Source of the DNA: IMCC2047 sp041395865
Lineage (GTDB): Bacteria; Pseudomonadota; Gammaproteobacteria; Pseudomonadales; IMCC2047
Assembly (NCBI GenBank): GCA_041395865.1
Contig: JAWKZQ010000002.1
Coordinates: forward strand, 124,001 to 188,000
DNA length: 64,000 nucleotides
Direction: 5' to 3'
Shown here in pieces: positions 53,803 to 62,342 of the stretch; the first letter of the stretch is position 1; each line of letters starts with the position of its first letter. The notes below the pieces were generated by a model. The model did not search any database, was not told where the DNA came from, and worked only from the letters and a program-made list of their open reading frames with translations. The translations under genes and the position numbers were made by a program.

Positions 53803-54201
53803 TTAAGGATTGATATCGATGAAGCCCTGTTCAAGGTTCCAGGTATAAACGGACTTCTCTTCCCCTACCTTCACGGCAGTCAATTTACCATCAACCAACG
53901 GCTTGAACTTGAAGCAGGACCAGCCCCAGTCCTCACCCCAGTACTCACAATATTCATCGCGCTCATTGGCAATCCAGTTCACGGTATAAACCTGGTCGCC
54001 AGCAATAAAGACGACAACTGTGCCGTCGGCGTGGAAATTTTGTTTGAATTTACTGCCATCGTAATCACCGTGCAGTGAATTACCCGTGACCAGGTCACGT
54101 ATTTGTGCTGAATTCAAATAATCGTCAGCCATCGCAGTACCACTGAGACCTGCAGTCAAAGCAACGGGCAATATGGCTGCAGCGAGTTTTGTTTTTAACA
54201 T
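53803..54201 (-). CDS. small exported protein of unknown function
   Basis: 132 residues with a signal peptide ending GTAMA, then about 108 residues, Trp/Asp/Tyr rich, with two cysteines (EYCEYW, SCFKF) that may pair. NSAQIRDLVTGNSLHGDY and FHADGTVVVFIAGDQVYTV suggest a small beta-barrel like DUF995-type periplasmic proteins, but I cannot assign a family. Strong AGGAGG site upstream of the ATG. Convergent with the gsp operon. Confidence 0.75.
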   Translation of the reverse strand: MLKTKLAAAILPVALTAGLSGTAMADDYLNSAQIRDLVTGNSLHGDYDGSKFKQNFHADGTVVVFIAGDQVYTVNWIANERDEYCEYWGEDWGWSCFKFKPLVDGKLTAVKVGEEKSVYTWNLEQGFIDINP

Positions 54202-54490
54202 GTTTTTCCTCCTCTAATTATTATGCCTTTCCTAAAAAAGGACTCTGCAAACAGTAGTCCTCAAACATGAACGGCACTAGCACTGAAAAACAACAGCCCG
54301 TTAATCTTTGTTAAAAAAAATGAATACCCAATTAACCTGGCGGGACGTGTTTTGGACTCGAACGCCGCTCACCAGCGACTTAATCAGAGGTTCCTTAAGC
54401 CACAAATTCACAGGCTGGCGGCTGGACAAAAACCTCCACCGCCCCTACTCTAGCCAACCAACTTTTGCCATTGCCACCTATGGGATATTT

Positions 54491-55072
54491 ATGACTACCG
54501 AATCCGATCTGCACGCACGCAGTGCATCCCAATGCGAACTTTGCACAGCCAAGGAAAACCTGTCCGTTTACGAGGTGCCCCCCAACAGTAACGGCAGCGC
54601 CGATCAATCCCTGTTGTTATGCGCAACCTGCCAGGAGCAGGTTGAAAATCCGGACAAAATGGACCCTCATCACTGGCGCTGTCTGAATGACAGCATGTGG
54701 AGCCCGGTAGCGGCCATCCAGGTGATGGCCTGGCGTCTATTGATGCGGCTGCGCAACGAAGGCTGGCCGCAGGATCTGCTGGATATGCTATACCTGGACG
54801 AGGAAACCAGAGCCTGGGCCGAAGCCACCGGCGAAGGCCTTAGCGAAGAGGACAAGGTCGTTCATAAAGACAGTAACGGTGCGGTGCTTACAGCCGGCGA
54901 TACCGTGACACTGATCAAGGACCTGGACGTCAAAGGCGCCAATTTTACCGCCAAACGGGGTACCGCCGTTCGCAATATTTCATTAGTCCCCGACAACGCG
55001 GAACAGCTCGAAGGTCGTGTAAACGGGCAGCAAATTGTGATTCTCACCAAGTTCGTCAAGAAATCCGGCTAG
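54491..55072 (+). CDS. phnA: PhnA/YjdM-family zinc-ribbon protein
   Basis: About 193 residues. N-terminal zinc ribbon (CELC near residue 14 and CATC near residue 42), a middle helical part and the C-terminal SH3-like PhnA domain (VVHKDSNGAVLTAGDTVTLIKDLDVKG). Despite the name, a phosphonate role is not established for most members. ATG 54491 is chosen since the upstream in-frame extension to 54308 has no family similarity; the 289 bp between this start and the preceding divergent gene hold both promoters. Confidence 0.88.
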   Translation: MTTESDLHARSASQCELCTAKENLSVYEVPPNSNGSADQSLLLCATCQEQVENPDKMDPHHWRCLNDSMWSPVAAIQVMAWRLLMRLRNEGWPQDLLDMLYLDEETRAWAEATGEGLSEEDKVVHKDSNGAVLTAGDTVTLIKDLDVKGANFTAKRGTAVRNISLVPDNAEQLEGRVNGQQIVILTKFVKKSG

Positions 55073-55086
55073 CCAGCCTCGGCAAC

Positions 55087-55134
55087 CGCTTTATCCGGCC
55101 ATGACCGCTCGCGGCGCCATGGCCGGATAAAGCG
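55087..55134. repeat. large palindrome after phnA
   Basis: CGCTTTATCCGGCCATG (55087-55103) is perfectly complementary to CATGGCCGGATAAAGCG (55118-55134), a 17-bp stem; the loop contains a further CCGC/GCGG stem. No T run follows. It may be a terminator without U-tract, or a REP-like element. Confidence 0.75.
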
Positions 55135-55230
55135 CAACGTTTAAACGACAAAAGCCCTGCCCGGCAAACACCGGCGATATCATCCAGCCCGCTCCAGTAC
55201 CTATCGGTAATCCTGTATACTGGGCAAGAA

Positions 55231-56094
55231 ATGCTAGCCAGTGAGCCGCTTGCCATGCCTAAAGGCCCTTCAGCCATTATCACTGAGTCACCACCGCCCA
55301 CGCTGGAATCGGTGGATTTAAGCCTTAGCCTTGACGAGGCCGAGTATGAAGCTGAGCTCAAGGCCGTACAAAAGCAACTGCTGGCCATCCAGCAGGCCTA
55401 CTTTCACCAGAACAGGCGAGCCATCGTTGTTTTCGAGGGTTGGGACGCCTCCGGCAAGGGAGGCACCATTCGGCGCCTGACCGAGAAACTCGACCCCCGC
55501 GGCTTTCGGGTTCACCCTATCGCGGCGCCCAGCCAGGATGAAAAGCAGCATCATTACCTGTACCGTTTTTTCCGGCGCCTGCCGAAGGCAGGATCGATCG
55601 CCATCTTCGACCGCTCCTACTACGGACGGGTGCTGGTCGAACGTGTCCGCGAATTAGCCAGCAAGGATGAGTGGCAGCGCGCCTACCAGGAAATCAATGA
55701 ATTTGAACGGCTCTTGATGGATGACGGGGTGCGCATTATCAAACTGTTTTTACACATCGACCCCGACGAACAGCTGAAACGCTTTAGCCTGCGCCTGCGC
55801 AGCCCGGTAAAACGCTGGAAGCTGACGGAGGAAGACCTGGTTAACCGCCAGCAGTGGCAGGCCTATCACAAGGCAATCAACAGGATGTTCCGCAAGACCT
55901 CTACCGAAGCCGCCCCCTGGCATGTACTGCCGGCCAATCACAAGTGGTATGTGCGGATTAAAGCCCTGCAGATCATCGCCGAGGCGCTGGCTGAGGGCGT
56001 GGATCTCTCGCCGCCTCCGCTGGATGAGACATTAATAAAAGCCGCCGAGCAGCAACTCGGCATTACACTGCCGAACGACGAAAAAGACGGTTAG
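55231..56094 (+). CDS. polyphosphate kinase 2 family protein
   Basis: Single-domain PPK2 of 287 residues. Walker A GWDASGKGGTIRRL, Walker B/lid motif FDRSYYGRVLVERV and a C-terminal WHVLPANHKWYVRI segment are all present. PPK2 enzymes use polyphosphate to phosphorylate nucleotides; the SYYGRVLVERV motif looks closer to the AMP-using class, but the class cannot be settled by eye. A second ATG at 55255 is possible; 55231 has a better upstream GGGCAAG. It complements ppk/ppx elsewhere in the window. Confidence 0.9.
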   Translation: MLASEPLAMPKGPSAIITESPPPTLESVDLSLSLDEAEYEAELKAVQKQLLAIQQAYFHQNRRAIVVFEGWDASGKGGTIRRLTEKLDPRGFRVHPIAAPSQDEKQHHYLYRFFRRLPKAGSIAIFDRSYYGRVLVERVRELASKDEWQRAYQEINEFERLLMDDGVRIIKLFLHIDPDEQLKRFSLRLRSPVKRWKLTEEDLVNRQQWQAYHKAINRMFRKTSTEAAPWHVLPANHKWYVRIKALQIIAEALAEGVDLSPPPLDETLIKAAEQQLGITLPNDEKDG

Positions 56095-56101
56095 GGCTCT
56101 A

Positions 56102-56419
56102 TTAGCCTTTTTTCACCGTTAATTTTGAAGCCTTGTAACTGGCCGCAAACAGCGCCATGCCAACCAGGGAGAAAAAGCCCGCGGTTATAACCTGGCCACT
56201 GTTCTGGCTTTGTGATTCAGACATTAAATAAACAATCGCCAGTCCAGCCACCCACAACACGAAGCCAATAGCCCGAAGCAGGACGGAGCGGCTATCGGGC
56301 GCCAGCCAGGCGCCGCATTTTGGGCAGCGCATGTCATAACCGTAGTAGTTAAATTTCCGTTCCCTGACTTCGGTATTACGAAACTCCTGATTACAGCCGC
56401 TACAGTGCATTGGTTTCAT
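56102..56419 (-). CDS. zinc-ribbon membrane protein of unknown function
   Basis: 105 residues: an N-terminal four-cysteine ribbon (CSGC at 6-9, CPKC at 32-35) and two hydrophobic helices (about 50-67 and 78-98). No further family assignment. It ends 7 bp from the convergent PPK2 gene and lies downstream of trpA on the same strand. Confidence 0.7.
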   Translation of the reverse strand: MKPMHCSGCNQEFRNTEVRERKFNYYGYDMRCPKCGAWLAPDSRSVLLRAIGFVLWVAGLAIVYLMSESQSQNSGQVITAGFFSLVGMALFAASYKASKLTVKKG

Positions 56420-56452
56420 TGCTTTCTCTCACACATTCATTCTTATTATTGA

Positions 56453-57220
56453 TTACAAGCCCAGCGAGTTAAAAAAGGCATTTAACGCCTCCTCTCGTCC
56501 CGCTTCCCAGGCCTTCAGTGCCGCCGTGCCGATAATAGCGATATCGCCATGCTCACGGATAAAATCAATATCATCCTTGCTGCTGACCCCAAAACCGACG
56601 CCCAATGCCACATCGGTAGCCTTACGACAACGATCAAGAAAGGTCACGACGTCCTGGCTCATCTGCGTCTTGCTGCCTGTAACGCCTTTACGGGCGACGC
56701 AATAAACCAATCCTTCCGATGCAACCCCCAACTTGGCTAAACGCTCGTCCGAGTTCGTCGGCGTCATCAGAATCACCGGCGCAAGTCCTGCTGCCTTTGA
56801 CAGGGCATGCAGCTCGCCAGCCTCTTCAATCGGCAGGTCGGGCAGGATATAGCCGCAAGCACCCGCTTCTTTTAAACGCTTCACAAAGTTCTCGTGACCC
56901 ATTTTGAAGCAGGTATTGTAATAACCCATCATCAGCACTTTGAAATCAAAGCGCTGACTGACTTCAGCCATAAACTCAAAGCACTGCGCCACCGTGGTAC
57001 CACGCTGTACAGACTCCTGGTTGGCTTTTACGAACAGTGGGCCGTCAGCCGACGGTTCGGAAAAGGGAAATTGCAGCTCAACGAAATCCACACCATGGGC
57101 CGCCATGATTTCCAGCTCTTTCATGTTGTCTTCGAACGAGGGGTAACCACACACCACATGGGTCATCACCAGCGGCTTACGGATTTTTTTACGTTCTTCA
57201 ATATAGGCCTTAAGACTCAT
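56453..57220 (-). CDS. trpA: tryptophan synthase alpha chain
   Basis: TIM-barrel enzyme (255 residues) that releases indole from indole-3-glycerol phosphate. Catalytic E48 (FVELQF) and D59 (SADGP) are present, with the SEP in place of the usual SDP. HVVCGYPSFEDNM and KANQESVQRGTT differ noticeably from the common gammaproteobacterial TrpA. ATG 57220 overlaps trpB by 11 bp; the longer ORF start is not used. Confidence 0.93.
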   Translation of the reverse strand: MSLKAYIEERKKIRKPLVMTHVVCGYPSFEDNMKELEIMAAHGVDFVELQFPFSEPSADGPLFVKANQESVQRGTTVAQCFEFMAEVSQRFDFKVLMMGYYNTCFKMGHENFVKRLKEAGACGYILPDLPIEEAGELHALSKAAGLAPVILMTPTNSDERLAKLGVASEGLVYCVARKGVTGSKTQMSQDVVTFLDRCRKATDVALGVGFGVSSKDDIDFIREHGDIAIIGTAALKAWEAGREEALNAFFNSLGL

Positions 57221-58460
57221 ACTGGGCCGCCTTCTCCTTAATAAATTCACGCCAGTGGGCGTCATCAAGCGCATCAGCAACGGTGAAGATATCCTTGTCT
57301 CCGCGACCGGACTGGTTAATCAGAATAATCTCATCCTTCGCCATGTTGGGCGCTTCCTGCACGGCCTTGGCAAAGGCATGGGTACTTTCCAGCGCCGGGA
57401 TCAGGCCTTCTGTTTTCATCACCAGTCGCAGCGTATCGCACACTTCGTCGTTGGTTGCCGCTTCAAAGCGGACGCGGCCCTGCTCCCACAGGTAGGCGAA
57501 AATCGGGTTGATACCGATATAATCCAGCCCGGCAGCAACCGACTGGGTTTCAAGCATGTTGCCGTCGTCATTTTGCAGGAAGTAGGTTTTGAAACCCTGC
57601 GCCACACCGACAGAGGCATCGCTATAGGCCAGGCGCGCTGCGTGCTGACCCAGCCCTGGTCCAAGGCCACCCGCCTCACAGCCGATCAACTCGACATCCT
57701 CGTCAAAGAAGCCCTGGAAGATGCCCATTGCATTGGAGCCACCACCCACACAGGCAAACACCTTGTCCGGCAGGCGACCACCGGTAAGCTCCTTAATCTG
57801 GCGGTTGGCTTCCACCCCGATAATCGACTGGAAGTAGCTCACCATCTCCGGGAAAGGATGCGGACCGCAGGCGGTGCCCAAGACATAATGCGTATCGGCC
57901 ATGTTCGTGACCCAGTCACGCATACACTCATTAATGGCGTCCTTCAGGGTACGCTGGCCATCCTTCACAGCCACCACTTCAGCGCCGAGGTTTTCCATCC
58001 AAAACACATTGGGGCGCTGGCGTTTGACATCCACTTCGCCCATATAAATCTTGCAGTCAAAGCCGAACTTGGCTGCCATTGTCGCCGTGGCAAAGCCGTG
58101 CTGGCCGGCGCCGGTTTCAGCGATGACTCGCTTTTTACCCAACCGCTGGCAGATCAGCCCCTGCCCCATCACGTTATTAATTTTGTGCGAACCTGTATGG
58201 TTAAGGTCTTCACGCTTCACGTAAATTTGCGCCCCACCGAGTTTTTTCGACAGGTTCGGCAGGTATGTTACAGGCGTCGGGCGGCCCGAGTATTGATGCA
58301 TCAATTGCTCATATTCGGCCCAGAAGCTTGGGTCTTGTTTACATTCGTGGAAGCAGGCCTTTAGCTCCTCAATGGTCGCCGTAAGAATTTCCGGCAGGAA
58401 AGAGCCGCCAAACTGGCCGTAATAACCTTCACGGCCCTCTTCAAAATCAAACAAATCCAT
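57210..58460 (-). CDS. trpB: tryptophan synthase beta chain
   Basis: PLP enzyme (416 residues) that joins indole and serine. PLP lysine K93 in HTGSHKINN, phosphate loop CVGGGSNAMG, and E-x-GLIPALEST motif are intact. MGEVDVKRQRPNVFWM and THYVLGTACGPHPFPEMV differ from the usual gammaproteobacterial form, so the gene pair may be from another branch. There is no trpI, trpF or trpCD beside it; instead an NSS transporter precedes it, with a structured leader 21 bp upstream of the ATG. Confidence 0.96.
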   Translation of the reverse strand: MDLFDFEEGREGYYGQFGGSFLPEILTATIEELKACFHECKQDPSFWAEYEQLMHQYSGRPTPVTYLPNLSKKLGGAQIYVKREDLNHTGSHKINNVMGQGLICQRLGKKRVIAETGAGQHGFATATMAAKFGFDCKIYMGEVDVKRQRPNVFWMENLGAEVVAVKDGQRTLKDAINECMRDWVTNMADTHYVLGTACGPHPFPEMVSYFQSIIGVEANRQIKELTGGRLPDKVFACVGGGSNAMGIFQGFFDEDVELIGCEAGGLGPGLGQHAARLAYSDASVGVAQGFKTYFLQNDDGNMLETQSVAAGLDYIGINPIFAYLWEQGRVRFEAATNDEVCDTLRLVMKTEGLIPALESTHAFAKAVQEAPNMAKDEIILINQSGRGDKDIFTVADALDDAHWREFIKEKAAQYES

Positions 58461-58480
58461 AAAAATTGCCTGTAGAAAAC

Positions 58481-58539
58481 GCTATCGGGTAGGTGCATGC
58501 GGAATGCATCGCACCAAGCGGAAAATCCGGCCTGATAGC
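58481..58539 (-). promoter_or_regulatory. predicted three-way-junction leader upstream of trpB
   Basis: Read on minus: outer stem GCTATCAGG with CCCGATAGC (one mismatch), enclosing a small CGGA-TTTT-CCG hairpin and a larger hairpin GGTGCGATGCATTCCGCATGCACC (58492-58515). The ribosome site CAGG and start codon lie just outside the structure. It could be a regulatory RNA, an attenuator or the terminator of the transporter transcript; only a short T run follows. Confidence 0.5.
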
Positions 58540-58602
58540 TTAACGTAAAGGGTCAAAAATACAAGACGGAGGGCGAGATAACGCCCGTAGTCGGCTAACG
58601 GA

Positions 58603-59955
58603 TCACCCCAATACGCTTTGCCCAAATACGGTAAGAATCGCGATAGGGCAAATATAGCGGATATAAAGCGGCCAGATACGCCAGAACCAGCTATGCTCCG
58701 CCCGCTCGAAGCCGGCCTTGATTTCCTCAAGCACCTGGTTACGGTGCCAAACCCAGCCGGCAAACAGACAAAGCATCAGGCCAAGCAGCGGCTGGCTGTA
58801 GCGAGTCGTTACCGTAATCACCCACAGGAACAGTTCAGCGAAATTAAACACGATCACCAAACTGATTACCGTAATCGCAGCGCTCACCAAAAAGGTTGAG
58901 GAGCGGCGCGACAACCCATGCACCTCGCTGACATAGGAAACCGGCGCCTCCAGCATGGAAATCGACGAGGTTAGTGCCGCAATCGTCATCAACACGAAGA
59001 AAGCCAGGCCAATCACAACGCCTGTTCCGCCCATCGTATCGAACAGCGCCGGTAATACGTCAAAAATCAGCGTATCTTCGGCGATCAACCTGCCTGCGGC
59101 ATCGAAGATTTCGACACCGTTATACTGGGCCACATACATCGCCGGAATAATGAGCAACCCGGCAAGCACCGCAATGCCGATATCAATCAAGGTAATGGTT
59201 CGCCCCAGCGAAGCAATATTCTCCCGTTTACTGATATAGGAACCATAAATAAGCATGGTGCCAACCCCCAGCGACAGCGAGAAAAAAGCCTGTCCAAGCG
59301 CATTAACAATCAACTGGAAATTGAAACTCCGGCCGAAATCGGGCAAGAGGTAAACTTTTAATCCCTCCAGCGCCCCCGGCAAACTCATCACATAGCCGAT
59401 CAGGCCCAGCAAAATAACGATCAGCAAAGGCATCAGGCGCGAAGACCATTTTTCAATGCCATTCCTGACGCCCGCGCTGATAATCAGGCAGGTCATCAAC
59501 ATAAAAACCAGCATAAAAACCAGGTTGCGTTCGGTGCTGAAAGCCATCAGCCAATCGGCGATCGCATCGGCGCCCACTAACTTACCCAACGGCGCGAGCG
59601 CAAAGGCCACCATCCAGCCCGCTACGATTGCGTAAAAAGCCAGGATCAGGCTGGCGGTCGTAATACCGGCGAAACCGGTTACCCCGCCGATAAAGCGGGT
59701 AAACGCGTTGGTTGAAACCTGACGTAGCGCCGTGACGATATTGGCCTTGGCATAGCGGCCAATAATCAATTCCGCCATCAGGGCCGGGTAAGCAAGGCTG
59801 AAAGCCATCACCAGGTACATCAACAGGAAAGCGGCCCCGCCGTTATTGGCGGCCTGTGTCGGAAACCCCCAGATATTGCCTAACCCGACTGCCGACCCCG
59901 AAGCCGCCAGTATAAAACCAACCCGGGAACTGAATTCGCCGCGTGTACCTGCCAT
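58603..59955 (-). CDS. NSS-family sodium:amino acid symporter
   Basis: A 450-residue transporter with about 11-12 helices of the LeuT/MhsT type. Starts SRVGFILAASGSAVGLGNIWGFP, with the TM1 unwound region, and has sodium-site motifs SLSLGVGTMLIYGSY in TM6 and TSSISMLEAPVSY in TM8. Bacterial relatives carry Trp, Tyr, Ala or Leu. Its position before trpBA on the same strand makes tryptophan a reasonable guess. ATG 59955 is preferred to the ORF start at 60000. Confidence 0.9.
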   Translation of the reverse strand: MAGTRGEFSSRVGFILAASGSAVGLGNIWGFPTQAANNGGAAFLLMYLVMAFSLAYPALMAELIIGRYAKANIVTALRQVSTNAFTRFIGGVTGFAGITTASLILAFYAIVAGWMVAFALAPLGKLVGADAIADWLMAFSTERNLVFMLVFMLMTCLIISAGVRNGIEKWSSRLMPLLIVILLGLIGYVMSLPGALEGLKVYLLPDFGRSFNFQLIVNALGQAFFSLSLGVGTMLIYGSYISKRENIASLGRTITLIDIGIAVLAGLLIIPAMYVAQYNGVEIFDAAGRLIAEDTLIFDVLPALFDTMGGTGVVIGLAFFVLMTIAALTSSISMLEAPVSYVSEVHGLSRRSSTFLVSAAITVISLVIVFNFAELFLWVITVTTRYSQPLLGLMLCLFAGWVWHRNQVLEEIKAGFERAEHSWFWRIWPLYIRYICPIAILTVFGQSVLG

Positions 59956-60009
59956 GATCTCTACTCTTTGGTCGGAGGGTTTCAAGTATAGCGAAAGCAA
60001 GACAAAGTA

Positions 60010-60037
60010 AAACGGGGTACCAAAGCACCCCGTTTCC
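60010..60037 (-). terminator. rho-independent terminator
   Basis: AAACGGGGT and ACCCCGTTT form a stem followed on minus by TTTTAC, just after the ytoQ-like gene stop. Confidence 0.75.
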
Positions 60038-60058
60038 CATTCATTTGCCCGAAGCTTT

Positions 60059-60505
60059 CTACTTTTTAGTTGTCACGTATTTCAGGATTTCCACCACCTG
60101 CTCAGGCGTTTGCGCCCAGGCCAGCGCCGACGCGTCCACTTCCTTGAGCGGGTGAATGATATCTTCTCCGTGCAGGGTGATGTATGGCTTGCCTAGCGCC
60201 GCCGCATAACCGGCGTCAAAGGCTGCGTTCCACTGTTTGTACTTGTCGCCGAAGCGAACAACCACCACATCGGCCGCTTCAATCAGGGTCTGGGTGCGGA
60301 TGTTATTGATACGCGCGGACTGGTGATCTTTCCAAAAGGGTTTGTCGTCAGTGCTCAGTACATTGCCAATGTCGTCGCTGGCTGCATGATCTGTAACCGC
60401 TGAGGAAAATTCGACGGGCAAATCCAGTTCAGCCGCACCGGCTTGTATTTGCTCGCGCCAATTGGTGTGAATTTCACCCGACAGGTATACGTTCCAGATC
60501 ATCAT
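60059..60505 (-). CDS. YtoQ family protein
   Basis: 148-residue cytosolic protein of the YtoQ family, with IWNVYLSGEIHTNWREQI at the start and ADVVVVRFGDKYKQWNAAFD in the middle. The fold is like nucleoside 2-deoxyribosyltransferases, but no activity is established for the family. Confidence 0.88.
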   Translation of the reverse strand: MMIWNVYLSGEIHTNWREQIQAGAAELDLPVEFSSAVTDHAASDDIGNVLSTDDKPFWKDHQSARINNIRTQTLIEAADVVVVRFGDKYKQWNAAFDAGYAAALGKPYITLHGEDIIHPLKEVDASALAWAQTPEQVVEILKYVTTKK

Positions 60506-60620
60506 GGTCTAACTCCCAAAATTATTTCAATACCAACGCCTTACGGCGAAAGTCGCGCATCATAGCAAATATTGGCGTTTGATAGAATTCGCAGCCGAAA
60601 TTACGCCCCTTAGCCGTCCG

Positions 60621-61202
60621 CTACTGGCGAATGCCCTCAATCTCAAGGATCAGTTCAACCTGGCGGGACTCTTTTCGCAGCACGCTCTTCATGCCAAAGT
60701 CGCTGGTATTGATGAGAGCGGAACCGCTAAAACCCAGTCGGTAATTCCCCTGGGAATCCCAGCCCTGACCAATTTCACGGAGCTGTATGTCGATGGGCCG
60801 TGTATAGCCGTGCAGTGTCAGCTTGCCGGATAAGAGCAACCTGTCCTTGTCCAGGACCCGCAAACCTGTTCCTACAAAACGCGCCACCCGATAACGTTGC
60901 ACATGCAAAAAGTTTTTCCCGCGCAGGTGCTTATCCCGCTCGGCGTGATTGGAATCAATACTGGCAGGGTCTATTTCAACTTCAACTCGCGCCTGTTCCG
61001 GCGCTTCGGCATCATAACGGAACCAACCGTCGAACTGGTTGAACCGCCCCGTGAGCCAGCTGTAACCCAGGTGGCTAACACGGAACTCGATGGAAGCATG
61101 ACCGCCTTCGCGGTCAATCACATAATCTGCCGCCCGAGCGACATTTGCCAGTGGCAACGTCAACACCAGCATCAGGGACAATGCCCATACGCGCTTCGCC
61201 AT
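60621..61202 (-). CDS. YceI-family periplasmic lipid-binding-like protein
   Basis: About 193 residues with a signal peptide ending NVARA. The mature YceI lipocalin-like domain has YVIDREGGHASIEFRVSHLG and the terminal VELILEIEG strand. YceI proteins bind isoprenoid-type lipids. It follows the cytochrome b561 gene by 22 bp, matching the common b561-yceI pair. ATG 61202 gives the signal peptide; longer starts overlap b561. Confidence 0.93.
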   Translation of the reverse strand: MAKRVWALSLMLVLTLPLANVARAADYVIDREGGHASIEFRVSHLGYSWLTGRFNQFDGWFRYDAEAPEQARVEVEIDPASIDSNHAERDKHLRGKNFLHVQRYRVARFVGTGLRVLDKDRLLLSGKLTLHGYTRPIDIQLREIGQGWDSQGNYRLGFSGSALINTSDFGMKSVLRKESRQVELILEIEGIRQ

Positions 61203-61224
61203 CAGCCTGTTTTCCCGGTGGTTT

Positions 61225-61773
61225 CTACTCTTTCCGACCCAGCATTTTAAGCAATGTTCGGTCCCGGTTATAAAAGTGATGACGGCACGCCGCAACCGCA
61301 TGAATAAAGGCGCACCCGATCAGCAGCCAGGCCAGCGCCCAATGTACCCAGCCGGCCAGATCAGCCTGCTGCTCAAACTCAGGCAGAAGTGCAGGCACCT
61401 CAAACCAGCCAAAAAAGGAAATACCGGCCTGCTCAGCCGTGGAAATCAAATAGCCGGCCAGCAAAACAATGCCGATCATCAGGTAAAACAGGCGGTGCAT
61501 GGCCAGCGATAAGCGGCGTTCCCAGGCGGTGTAACTTTTTTCCGGCTCGGGCAGGGTTTCAAAACAGCGCCAGAGCAGGCGCAGCACCCACAACAGCGCG
61601 ACCAGGAGCCCGAGGCTTTTATGCAGGTCCGGAGCACGGTGGTACCAGGTGTGGTAATAATCCAGATCCACCATCCACAGGCCAAGGCCAAACAGGCCCA
61701 CGATCAACAACGCCATACTCCAGTGGAGCAACACGGTAATCAGTCCATAGGTGGTTTGGCTGTTACGTAACAT
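61225..61773 (-). CDS. cytochrome b561 family protein
   Basis: Diheme inner-membrane cytochrome of 182 residues with four helices. Heme histidines are seen in LLHWSMALL (helix 1), HKSLGLLVALLW (helix 2), MHRLFYLMIG and AWLLIGCAFIHAV. Probably moves electrons between quinol and a periplasmic partner; linked with yceI. Confidence 0.92.
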   Translation of the reverse strand: MLRNSQTTYGLITVLLHWSMALLIVGLFGLGLWMVDLDYYHTWYHRAPDLHKSLGLLVALLWVLRLLWRCFETLPEPEKSYTAWERRLSLAMHRLFYLMIGIVLLAGYLISTAEQAGISFFGWFEVPALLPEFEQQADLAGWVHWALAWLLIGCAFIHAVAACRHHFYNRDRTLLKMLGRKE

Positions 61774-61811
61774 TCGAGGCTCCTGCGTCTTGACGTGCAG
61801 ATCGAATAGCC

Positions 61812-62342
61812 CTAAGAAGGCGTATCGCTGTGCGCCTGCATGAGGGCCTCCAGCTCAAACACGTGTTCATCATGAACAGCCAGCTGGCGCAGGGCTTCGG
61901 CCAATTGCAGCAGGTAATCCCGGTTGCTGCCGCTGGGCCCTTCGCTCCGGTGAATATGAGCGGCGATTTCCGCCAGCGGCGCTTCGCCCAAAAACGCCTC
62001 ATTATCCTGCTTGGCGATATAAACGATGCCGTCAGTCGCTTCGCCATCGTCAAACAGCAGGGGCGTCGTTACTCGCTGATAGCCATTTTTTTCACGAAAA
62101 TCGAGATGCGCCAAAACCGAAGCGTCCACCCGGTAGGCAACACCGGCACAGACCGCACCGGGTTCAGGTATCAGGGTTACCACCCGTCCCGGCGCATGAG
62201 GCCAGCCACGATGGTCGTGCGATCCTTGCCAGAAGCGTCGCACCCACCCCTGAATACTGGCCGCGCGCTTTTCAAGAAAAGGAAAGTCGACCTTGTAGAT
62301 CAGCGAACCATAACCGAAAATCCACTGACTCGTTTCAGTCAT
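61812..62342 (-). CDS. glutathione-specific gamma-glutamylcyclotransferase (ChaC-like)
   Basis: About 176 residues. WIFGYGSLIYK is the substrate loop and FREKNGYQRV supplies the catalytic glutamate. ChaC-type enzymes break glutathione to 5-oxoproline and Cys-Gly. ATG 62342 overlaps the DUF2802 gene end by 8 bp; the longer ORF would overlap far more. Confidence 0.9.
   Translation of the reverse strand: MTETSQWIFGYGSLIYKVDFPFLEKRAASIQGWVRRFWQGSHDHRGWPHAPGRVVTLIPEPGAVCAGVAYRVDASVLAHLDFREKNGYQRVTTPLLFDDGEATDGIVYIAKQDNEAFLGEAPLAEIAAHIHRSEGPSGSNRDYLLQLAEALRQLAVHDEHVFELEALMQAHSDTPS

Noticed and set aside
54308..54490. N-terminal extension of PhnA
   Set aside because: No similarity to the family; the ATG at 54491 starts the known zinc-ribbon domain at the usual distance.
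57255..58364. 369-codon open frame on plus, antisense to trpB
   Set aside because: trpB is unmistakable on minus; the plus frame is His/Arg-rich shadow sequence with no family similarity.
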